From positions 829,923 to 893,922 of the forward strand of contig MNCI01036132.1 of assembly GCA_015680685.1 (NCBI GenBank): 64,000 bases of DNA. The letters run 5' to 3'. The stretch's first letter is position 1. Every line of letters begins with the position of its first letter. The notes under the pieces were generated by a model, which saw only the letters and a list, made by a program, of their open reading frames with translations, did not search any database and was not told where the DNA came from. Origin of the DNA: Gnetum montanum (lineage: Eukaryota > Streptophyta > Gnetopsida > Gnetales > Gnetaceae). Shown one piece after another: positions 24,089 through 33,366 of the stretch. A program made the position numbers and the translations under genes.

Positions 24089-25110
24089 TAGAGAAACATT
24101 GGGCCATGCTAGCCAATAGGGCTATAGCATGGATGATCAAGGGGAATACTGTTTTGCCACTTCTAGGTGGTTTTACTAAGCTTAATGGATTTTGGAGGTG
24201 CTGATAGGGTCTTAGGATTCAAGTAGTACAAGTTCAAGTTATTTTGATGCATCTATGAACCTTCAATGGGCTTCCCTTGAGGCACCCATGCTGGTCAACG
24301 TTGTGGGAATGATAGTGATCATGGAGAAAAGGTCAATTTTAGCAAGTTTTGGCTATTAGAGTCTCTAAGAAGATTGGGAGGTCAACACATGTCAATTTTT
24401 AGGTCAATATCAGTAATGTTTGGTTATACCCCATTTGTTCATGTTGGGGAAACACTATACAATGTGGATGGGATTCCCCCTAGTGTGGCTCCACTTGGAT
24501 TCATGGTTTTTACCAATTTTGATAGGATTCACTAGGGTTTTAGAGCTATTGGAGTTTCAGGGGTTGATGGTCAAGATCTAGCATCGCAATCAATTGATTT
24601 GAGGGCTCCTTGGTATTTTTTGCAGTCATCCCCCCTAAGCCATGCTAGGCAGTGTGGCCGCCCTAGTGTGGATGAAAAGGGGGGATGATAGCTTCTTGTC
24701 ATTCTCAGTTGATCATGTGGTGTTTGATGGCTTTGGGAGGCTCTGGTAGGATTTTGAGGTTACTAGGATAAGTTTCAAGGAAATTTTTGCCTATGGATAG
24801 GGTTTTAGGACTTACCTCCAAAGTATTCACACTAGACCCACATTAGCCAACATGGGTGGAGGGTTTCTTAGTGTGGTTAATGCTTCAGGCATGAAAATCA
24901 ACTTAGACTTTCACAACTTTTGACTACTCGAGACCATGGAGGGGTGTCTAGGATATCAAAGTGAGTTTTATGGTCATTTAAGGCTACAAAAAGGCTTTTA
25001 GGGCTTATCTATCAAGCACCCACATTAGACCCATGCTAGGTAGGATGGGTGGGGGGTTCACCAACATGGGAAAGGCTTTAGATATAAAATTTAGCTTATT
25101 TTTGGTCAAA
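23830..25110. repeat. Degenerate ~190-bp tandem array
   Basis: A marker motif of the form CACACTAGACCCATGCTAG-CA-CATGGGTGG recurs at about 23850, 24450, 24635, 24830 and 25020, with a weak copy near 24270. Spacing is near 190 bp. Between markers, variants of TTTTAGGTTACTAGG and GGTCAA recur. Strongly diverged, non-coding. Probably part of the 5' LTR or leader of the neighbouring Tat-like element. Confidence 0.55.
24039..24088. repeat. 50-base C homopolymer
   Basis: An uninterrupted run of about 50 cytosines. It may be a genuine slippage tract or an assembly artefact. An open frame across it would only be poly-proline and is not a gene. Confidence 0.95.
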
Positions 25111-25709
25111 TCTAAGCTACTAGAGGCTGACAAGTGTGATGTCTGAAAACATCAGTGGCTTGAACACCAAGAGATTATTAGGCGTATAGCCTAACCCTGG
25201 ATCGGTGTGAGGGTCGTGCTGGAGAAAATGGAAGTAGGGTGCCCTGACCAGTCTGGTCGATCAATCAGGGACTTACGTGGTGCACAATAACTGTATGCAA
25301 ATAGTAATTTTAAAACGTAACATGCTAAGGTTGAATTGGAAGAAAACGTGAGGTGCACAATAATAGAAACACATCAAGGTATGTAACCGTGACAATAAGC
25401 ATGAACAAGTACACAAAGATGCAACATATATGTTATAGTGAAAATAGAATGAGAGTTTAGGTGAGGGAATGTACCATCCCAAAATCGAGGGATCTGATCT
25501 TTGTTTGGATGATGAATGTGTACAACTAGTATGTAGAACTAGACAGGCACAACTGGCAATGGAACGATATGGTCACAACCCCTGGACTACTGTCAATGGA
25601 ATGCTAATAGGAACCAATGAGCCAATGCTTGCTAGGCTAAGAGCTACTACGCTGGGTTGAAGAGAGATCCAGAAAGTGCTACTACTGGGATTTGCTATTT
25701 ATCAACCTT

Positions 25710-25725
25710 NNNNNNNNNNNNNNNN
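25710..25725. other. Assembly gap (16 N)
   Basis: Sixteen undetermined bases. Sequence on either side has no matching family, so the true gap length is unknown. Confidence 0.95.
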
Positions 25726-26029
25726 GACCATATCATTCAGACTACATGTACCCAAGGGACTACCATATTTTACAAAAAAATGCTTATGACAAATGTGAAT
25801 TGAAGCTTACGCTTTGGGACTACGTCTTCCCCTCTCTTACAAGTAGGATCAAGCATAGAAACAATTTTGGGACTCGACAAGGAATACAACAAGTAAGGCA
25901 AACTACTGATCTCAGCTATCAAGGAGATGCCAAGGTCAAAATGATCATCGATGATGAGCCCTGGAGCTTCCAGAGATGTCCTACAGCTTCTTTTCAAGTG
26001 TTACACTACTTACATTGTTCAACATAGTG

Positions 26030-26900
26030 GAGTAGTGTGAATACCTGCTCACTACATTGTGCTACGCTACACAGTGTAGCAACCACCTTTGAGACAAATC
26101 TTGCTCGAAAAATGAAAATATCCGTCTAAGGCCAGGCAAGGCAAGCTACTTCAGCAACTAGCCATTACACTTTTCATGTTAAAGGAGCCTGAGTCTTTCT
26201 GGTTTCATCCTTGGGGAACATTTTAACCTTTAGGTCCTTGCTATGCTATGCTATGCTATGTAGCGTAGCACAGTGTAGCAGTCAGTCTGGGTTGAATTTC
26301 AATCACAACCTGCAATGTTTTGTCAGGAGACTTTGATTGGGACTTGAGGGCAAGGTGGGACAGGTAGCCTTGGTGGTCGAAGCATGGCCAAGTGCTTGCT
26401 AGAACAACTTGATGGAGGATCTTCTTACATTATTACCCTACTATGGTATGTAGCATAGCATAGTGTAGCACCCAGTTTTTCTTGAATTTCTACTTACTTT
26501 GTAAGTGTTCTGTCATGGGATCTTGGTCATATTTTGAGGTGGTAGTAGAACAAGCATTTTTCATGGTCGAAGCATGGGCAATTATGTTTTCCACGTCAAG
26601 ACAATTTGAGAGAATATTTTTTTATGCTAGGGCCTTACTACACTGTGCTACGTTGTGTAGCATAGCATAGTGTAGCACTCAAACTGAGGTGATTTTTGAT
26701 GAAATTTGCTCTATTTTTCTGCGTCATACTGATCACACTTCAAGGATGAAGCAGGGAAGGCATATTTGAAAACCAAATATTTACCAACTACATATTCTGT
26801 GTCTAATCTAACACTTGCAATAGTTTTAACACCACATAGTCTACTACGCTATGTAGTGTAGCAGGCCTCACAGTTAGAAAATTTGCCAAACTATTTAGTC
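26030..26900. repeat. ~200-bp tandem repeat with a hairpin core
   Basis: Five cores at about 26050, 26245, 26445, 26645 and 26845, spaced close to 200 bp. Each core is an imperfect inverted repeat of GCTACACTGTGCTACG type facing TAGCATAGTGTAGCAC. Flanks are related between units (e.g. GTCATGGGATCTTGG versus GTCAGGAGACTTTGA, and GGTCGAAGCATGG in two units). Non-coding satellite-like array. Confidence 0.7.
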
Positions 26901-28013
26901 CATCCTAAGTGTCACTTTTGTGGAAACTAACCTCATGATTGGGTGCTACATTGACTGTGCTGCAGAGGGTGGCAAGCAAGCCCAAAAGTGACTTCGCAGA
27001 CGTAAGGACTTCCAAGGTGCCATTTTGTCTATGTAGTCCAGTGTGACACCGCGCTTGCAGAGATCTTTGCCCAAATTTTAGGACTATGCTAAATCATGAG
27101 TCCCAAAATTGATGGTGTTTCAATGGCCCCTTTTTGTTGATGTCTGGAGGATCTGCTCGAGAGATGTCGACAAAAAAAAATGAAACACCATGCTGAACGC
27201 GACACCCACACCGTTCGTCAGTGCCTGCTTAGATAATGCTTTGCTATGCTTGGGAGTGTTAGAAAAGCTAAGTATGATAGAGAAAGGGGACGGGTTTTAG
27301 GAAATCGAGCTAAGGAAAAGGAAAGCTACAGGATGCATTATCATGAGAGCCATTGCCATAGTATGATTCCTCGTCAGAATGCTTATGAGGGATTCGGTGC
27401 ACATGAGTGGCTTCTCCGTTTGGATTTTGAGCTCTCATCGTAGTGCTTAGAGGTGGTCAATCCAAAGCTGAGACAGTTGAACAGCAACTGTGCCATTTGT
27501 TTTGGGCACTTGGCTATATTGCCATGTTTCATTCATTGTTTTTTCCACACCCATATTCATTCAAAGGAAACCTTGTTGTCGCTATAGGATAGGTGTTTTT
27601 TCCTAGGATGAGTTGTGTTACATCCGTGTGGGGTTTTGACTAGCCTACATGGGCATCCCATATGATGAGTTATGTTACATCCATCATGGGCTTGGTAGTT
27701 GGGCATGGGAAAGGGCTTTACATGCATTGGAGAAGCTTGCGAAGAAGAAGTCAAAACTTATAAGGATAGGGAATGGAGATTAAGTTGGCTGAAGGGAGAG
27801 TAGGATATGCACTCTCAAGTAGCTAGGCCGATTAGAGCGGGTGCCTTGGAACGATGTAGTGCCTTGTCCCGGTGGTAAAACACATTCTTGAACAACACCA
27901 TCTTGGCTTTTATCCTGCAAACACAATAGAGAGGAAACTAGAAAAACAACCAGTATGTGAGGTGAGGGCGAAGTAGTAAACTTATAAATTGTTTTAGGAC
28001 TTAAAATGTCTGA
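26901..28013. other. No gene recognised; upstream of terpene synthase remnant
   Basis: Includes two copies of a ~58-bp unit (GATGAGTTGTGTTACATCC near 27608, GATGAGTTATGTTACATCC near 27665). The missing upstream terpene synthase exons (those with the DDxxD metal site, or DxDD) were looked for here and not found. A good-looking acceptor, TTGTTTTAG at 27989-27997, precedes exon A, but it is followed by in-frame stops. Confidence 0.4.
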
Positions 28014-29166
28014 AAAAACTGTGATACGTCTGCTGCAACATTGCCACAACTGGAGCTTGTGCCTAGAGCTTTCACAGACTGGGATACCTGCAACTGGAAG
28101 CACCTTTCTCTGCCTCTGCCCAACTACACCACTAGTTGCTTACGATTCGTAATGGAAACCCTAGAACAAGTATTCTCCAAATACAGTTATAAGCCAACAT
28201 TCAAGATGTGCATGATGAATATGCGCAGCATGGTAAGATAAATGTTATTAGATTATACTCTATGGAAAGGAGGTGTGTAAAACCAAGCAATTGACATTGA
28301 AATGGGAAAGAATATATTTAGATGTGCAGCTGTGTTGTTACAGTGGCTGACTTTGGCGCAATCCTTCGAGAGAGAAGCGGAGTGGGAAGAGGCAGCAAAA
28401 CATAATGAAGCGGAGCTGCCCGTCATGCAGGAATACCTCAAAAATGGAAGCCAAAGCTGCGGTTATGGGCCCATTTTTGCCATGGCAGAGCTGCTCCTGT
28501 GCAAATTCGACACTGACACTACCCACTTCAATTCCCAGCAAGTTCGTGCTTTTGAAGATGTCTGTTTTAAAACTGTTCGCATTCTTAACGACATCTATGG
28601 TCAGCAGCTCGACCGCAACATTGAACAAGTGATTGACAACTTAGCAAAGCATTGCACATATATATAGATAGATATATATATATATAGAGGAATGTCAAAT
28701 GAAATTCAATTTTAACATTAACGATAGAAGGAAGGATTTCTAATTTCTGAATCTTTCGGGCTTTTCCATCATTGCATTATGTAAACATTGGAAACGGGTC
28801 TAGTTATATTGACAAAACGTATGTTTCAAATTTTTATGGATCTGAACACAGGGTTTCAGCGATAATAAAGGAAATGATCAGAGCCGTGCAGAAGCTGTAT
28901 CGTCTGTGACGTGTTTAATGAAGGAGAACCCTACTTTAAATATGGATGAAGCAATTGAGCAGCTCCAAGAAATGGTCAATGAATTCGGCAGGCATGTTAC
29001 GTATCTTTACCTGCAAAGAGATGGAGATGGCAACGGCCACGGACTACTGCACAGAAAGAAAGTAGCCTGGGAATTGACAAGGATTTCACAGTTTCTTTAC
29101 AGAAAAAGGGGAACAAATGAGATGATGAACGTTATGCGTTTGATTGTTTCACAACCCATTGATTGA
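28014..29166 (+). pseudogene. Terpene synthase (diterpene-type) C-terminal alpha-domain remnant, three exons
   Basis: Exon A (~28014-28232) begins CDTSAATLPQLEL, matching 'DTYGTLDELELF' just after the DDxxD site, then AFTDWDTCNW and LPLPNY. It ends at a clean donor ATG/GTAAGA. Exon B (28344-28628, acceptor TTACAG) starts WLTLAQSFEREAEW, then LPVMQEYLKNG (family 'EAxW...P...EYLxNG'). It ends with LNDIYGQQLD at the NSE/DTE metal-binding position, where the usual S/T and E are G and D. Exon C (about 28882-29163) has SSVTCLMKEN, LNMDEAIEQLQEMV and the C-terminal NEMMNVMRLIVSQPI, stop TGA 29164. A/B join in phase 0; B/C can be joined in phase 0 with a weak donor. Stops TAA 28002 and TGA 28011 sit just before exon A, and all N-terminal exons are missing, so this is a fragment or pseudogene. 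It would have made the catalytic alpha domain of a plastid or cytosolic terpene cyclase. Confidence 0.8.
28658..28687. repeat. AT/GATA microsatellite in the B/C intron
   Basis: CATATATATAGATAGATATATATATATATAG directly after the exon B reading frame stops. Intronic position supports the exon model. Confidence 0.85.
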
Positions 29167-29169
29167 ACT

Positions 29170-30780
29170 TATAAGTTGCAAACCGAAATGAAATCATAAG
29201 TGAACCAAGTGCTTAATGGTTAATTGTGGATATTGGATAGATAATGTTAAAGTACGCTGTTAGTAAGCATGGTGATGTGATTGAAATCAAAGTTATATGC
29301 TTTGGCTTTTGCCATGGAATCCAAGTTATATGTAAGAAAGTCTCAGGCGTCTTTTTTATATAATATTGCAACTAAAAGTTTGTAAGATGTATTTGAGTGG
29401 TGGGTGTTTGTTGAATCTATATTTATTTTTTATAAGATGAATCTAATGTTTATACAATAGATTTTTTAATTATCAACCTTAATTTATTTTCAAATCTTAA
29501 AACATTAATCTGTCATATCTTTTCATTATTTGTAATAATTTTACTTTTATTAAATAATTTCTGTACTAAAATAAACATATTTATAAATTTCATATTCACA
29601 ATTATCTTAGTTAATATATTCCCAATTATAAATGAACTAAGCAACAAGCTATTATCCTTATGTAGCATCTAATTAGTTTTATTGACCATTGTGGAATATT
29701 TTGTTTTCATTCTTATACAAATTTTTATGATTTTATTTTCTTAAATATCTATAACATTTTTAGAGACTATTATTTGGAGTGATGAGAACATTCATAAAAC
29801 TTCAAATGTCCACCTTTATTTTGAATAACAACTATATATTATAACATATATTTTATATGTATTTATATATTAAAACCTATAAGTTTAGATATACACCTAA
29901 AGAGCTTTAAATTAATGCTTTAAAGACTCTATCAAGCCATGTAAATAGACCTAAGTACTTTTTGTAACTTTTCAATACATTTGTTAGCAAATTTAAGCAT
30001 GAGATCCTTAGTAATTTTAGACAATGATAACCATAATATTAATTATGTGTTTATGCTTTTAAAGGATAGGGAAAGGGAGATATTCTAGCTTTATGCCATC
30101 ATTATGAACTCAAGATATAGTCATAACAAATCATTGTTAAACATGAGAAAGAATCAACTTAACATTTCAATAGTTAGTTGTTAGCTCAAATTGTTTCTAA
30201 CATATTGCGAATCCCTTACATTGAGTCATCTCATCATAATTTAGTATAGATCACTAAACTATGAAAATACCTCAAAATTATGCAAGTCATTTGAACCAAA
30301 TGCAACCCAAAGGAGGATGCCATGCTATCAACTCAAACTCAAAGGTAGCATCATAAAACATGTAGATACTAGGAAACTTAATAAGATATGATTACCATGA
30401 TTTAGCTTCAAGGATCTCATTTTAAAATTAAGTTAATAAAGAAAGAGAAAGTTACAAGTGTTCACATAATTTATCAAGTACACTTAACAAGAACTAAGTA
30501 TTGAACTTAAACATCATTTATGAACATGATCCTAAAACTATATGCCATGCACATTACTTAAATAAGAAATGATATTATAAATGTAGAAAGATGAAATGTG
30601 TTCTACTCAAGTGCATATGATATTTTGCATCCTATATGCATAAATATATATTAATAGAGACAACTTATTCAAATACTAATTTACTAGGTGTCTACCTAGA
30701 TCACTAGTATAAAAATGTTTAAGGCGGAATGCATTGAAGTTTTGGGTAAACTTCTTGTCTTGAAAATTAACTATTTTATA
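29170..30780. other. AT-rich sequence, no gene
   Basis: Downstream of the terpene synthase stop. AT-rich, with several AATAAA-like words, but no coding region, repeat unit or structural feature I can support. Confidence 0.5.
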
Positions 30781-30789
30781 AATGATAGG

Positions 30790-31208
30790 GGCTACAATAT
30801 TTGTAACTTAAGATGACAAGAACAAATTTTAAAAATCTTTTTGTCAAGAATCTCTATCTCTTTTAAGAACATATCACCTATTTGAAAGGATTTAGAAGCA
30901 AACTTTTTATCCAATGACCTTTTGACAATTGCTTGACGATTTGGTATATTTTCCAATGCCTTTAACTATTTAAGTTCAACATCCTAAAGATCATAAGATC
31001 TAGTGGTAAAGCTCTTCTCTTGACTCAAATAATCTAAGAAAAAGTCATGGGTTGGAATTTGCAAGTTACTAAGATTTGAAAAACAGACTTTTTGATCAAT
31101 GCAAATATCATCATCATCATAGATGAGATCATTACTAGGTTGTACCATAAGGATTTCATTAACATTTTTATCTTTACTAATTGGAGGAGAATCATCTAAG
31201 AAGAACAT
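30790..31208 (-). pseudogene. Possible gypsy pol C-terminal (post-integrase) remnant
   Basis: On the minus strand, ALENIPNRQAIVKRSLDKK followed by SFQIGDMFLKEIEIL resembles the segment after integrase in plant gypsy Pol (R-A-x-E-N-I...RQ...VK...FDK...F-x-x-GDLVL). An acidic stretch, NDLIYDDDDICIDQK and on, precedes it (31208 downward). Short, with two stops, and no integrase catalytic triad nearby. Confidence 0.45.
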
Positions 31209-31510
31209 CTATTTTTTTCTATATGCTTACATGATGGATATTTTTATATATTTTTGTGTATTGTTTAATTCTATTTTTAATGAGGTGTGCACTAACTTTA
31301 TTGGGCTATGTAAAGCTTGTATCATATTCCAAGAGAGTGCACTATGCATGATTGAAAAAGGATCTTCATATGAGATTATGTGTTTATCTTGTTATTGTTA
31401 TTTACATATATCATGTTATTTGTAAAAGTTTATCCTGGTTCCTGGAAACCATAAATGTTTCTTAGCATGTTTATCCTTTCTTATAACTTATTTTTCATTA
31501 TTATCTTATA

Positions 31511-31610
31511 ACAATGAGATGTTAGTCTAGTAGTAAGGCTCTTGATATAGAAGATTCAACTTATGGGTTTGATTCTAGTATGTAGCATCAAGTTATAAAG
31601 CTCTACAAAG
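31511..31610 (+). mobile_element. tRNA-derived SINE, copy 1
   Basis: An A-box-like TAGTCTAGTAGTAAGG (31523-31538) and a B-box-like GGGTTTGATTCT (31565-31576) are spaced as in a Pol III promoter. About 95 bp align well with 42650-42745. A second, weaker box pair (GTCTTGTTAAATAAGAGG, then CTAGTTTAAGTTAC) at about 31830-31870, and a tail TATCTTGGGGTGTACTTATA at about 31928, suggest a further or split copy. Confidence 0.55.
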
Positions 31611-32403
31611 TTTCGTATTACCTATATGTCTAGAGGTTACATATAGTCATCTAGTTATTGTTTTGACAACCCTTTGCATACCTTCCTCGCTAGCAAAACA
31701 TTAGTAATGTGAGACTATGTTAAGAAATGTATGTGGACTCCTAGGAATAACTATATGACTTATGAATTTATAACACATGTTTAGCTATGTACTAATAGTT
31801 TGTTAGTGGCATGTGATTAATTGATTAGTTCAATGTCTTGTTAAATAAGAGGTTGCTAGTTTAAGTTACACTTGAGTCATCACTATATTACTCTATAATT
31901 CTTCTAAATTATCACGTTGACTATATATCTTGGGGTGTACTTATAATCATTCTTTTAGGTTCAAACACCCCTCGCCTATGTACTTATATTTTTTGTTAGT
32001 TATGTACTTATAATTTATGTTTAATTATAGATTAAACATTAGTTGTTAGGCATGTGTAATCCCACTTGAGACCCCTCTAATAGAAATCTATTAGAAATAG
32101 AAAAGTAAAGGGGATTCTATCATCTTTCTTTAGTTTCTAGAAATATGTAGAAAATCATTTTATTTTATTTTTATAAGGCATGTAAGGTTAGAATGTCTAT
32201 ATAAGTCTCTTCATTCTTGATTCTTTTTTCATCATTCAAGCCTTAATTAAATCTAGTAAAGTGATCAAAAGGAAGACTTTGTTTGTACATTAGATAGTTC
32301 AAACTTTTCAATAAGGATTATCTTAGATCTTTTTAACATTTCAAGATTTTTTCTAGAGTTAATCCATTATCAAGTTGCAACTATGATTAAATGATTTGCG
32401 AAG
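31611..32403. other. Flank of element 1, no gene
   Basis: AT-rich. Holds the weak SINE-like pieces noted above and otherwise nothing I recognise. Confidence 0.4.
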
Positions 32404-32408
32404 CTAGC
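32404..32408. repeat. Target site duplication, left (CTAGC)
   Basis: CTAGC immediately outside the LTR start TGATGAGT. An identical CTAGC occurs at 41061-41065. Five bases is the usual duplication for Ty3/gypsy integration. Confidence 0.92.
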
Positions 32409-33202
32409 TGATGAGTGGCAAGGTACCTCTACACTCAACCATATGAATACGAGCATCACACACACGATCCAGTTGAACTCCACAGACGGACTAGTTGTCG
32501 CATCTAGACAATTAGCCTTAGGTCACAGTTCGTTGTCTCCCCACCTGGACTAGTATTAGCTTTGTCATGTATGGTTTAGTCCAAAGTGAGGTGTATGATG
32601 GGTTTCTAGTCTAATGCTACTCCTAAAGGCAATGGAAAGTAATATTATCTAAGCTAAGAGAGAAAGGGTAAGAGAAAGTCTAATCTAGCCTAAGTGCGAT
32701 GAGCATCCGTTCCTTGATTATCCGTACACATCTTGGACTTCATGCACGACTACCACTAGGATTACCAAGCGCAGATCCTAGGTACACTATTGGGTTACCA
32801 AGTAGTCACACTTAAATGCTCGTAATCAAGTCGTAGTCATTCCGCATTTTAACATGAGATAAGGGTGAGAAAGACTAACTAGGAAAGCAATAAATAACAA
32901 TTAATTAAATAATTAAACTAAGTGAATGCTGCAATCATGAAGTAATCTCGATCTCTATTTTGGTCATGTGTGTGTCCAAGTATGCCACACTCGAATAAGG
33001 ATGTCATACAATTACAATCACCACACTGCAGGCATACATTGGGAAATATTCTAACTCTGGAATGGAAAAACTGCAAGAGTTTGGGTATGGAACTAAATCT
33101 AAGTGCCTAAAACTGGGAAAGCCACTTCTTATTTATAGACATTGTGACGGGCCGCAATATCGCGTACGCGATATCGTGATTGCCCTAAATGACGACTCAT
33201 CA
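32409..33202 (-). repeat. Element 1 3' LTR
   Basis: Direct repeat of 40234-41060. Begins TGATGAGTGGCAAGGTACC and ends GACGACTCATCA, giving perfect 8-bp terminal inverted repeats. On the minus strand the TATA box TATAAATA (complement of 33130-33137) lies only ~65 bp inside the LTR. U3 is thus about 100 bp and R-U5 about 690 bp. An 18-bp perfect palindrome (33157-33174) sits just upstream of the TATA box. Confidence 0.93.
33130..33174 (-). promoter_or_regulatory. LTR promoter: palindrome plus TATA box
   Basis: Minus strand order: ATATCGCGTACGCGATAT (perfect palindrome, 33174-33157), about 20 bases, then TATAAATA (33137-33130). The palindrome is CpG-rich in a CpG-poor element. In the other LTR of the same element it has decayed to CATATG/CGATATTG forms and an extra unit is present (40985-41035). 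Confidence 0.65.
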
Positions 33203-33216
33203 TACCCCCACAACTA
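33203..33216 (-). promoter_or_regulatory. Polypurine tract of element 1
   Basis: Minus strand GTTGTGGGGGTA directly abuts the 3' LTR. The same TGGGGGTA abuts the LTRs at 55444 and 62102 in elements 2 and 3. It is the expected plus-strand priming site. Confidence 0.7.
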
Positions 33217-33366
33217 AATGAAAACTCGTCCTCGAGTTACAATGATTACACAGTGGATAGGTATGGGATTATTAGATGGGAAAATGGGATTATGCCGCAG
33301 TGTGGAATGAAAAAAAAACAAAGACACAACACATAGAATGTTCTACATCTACAAAAATTTTGAAAC

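Noticed and set aside
24022-24204. Poly-proline open frame
   Set aside because: Produced by the C homopolymer only.
25692-26027. 111-codon plus-strand frame after the N gap, considered as an upstream terpene synthase exon
   Set aside because: No DDxxD, RxR or other terpene synthase motif is present, and part of the frame is undetermined bases.
31511-31580. A functional tRNA gene
   Set aside because: A- and B-box-like sequences are present, but no acceptor stem or anticodon arm pairs properly, and a second copy shares the non-tRNA tail.
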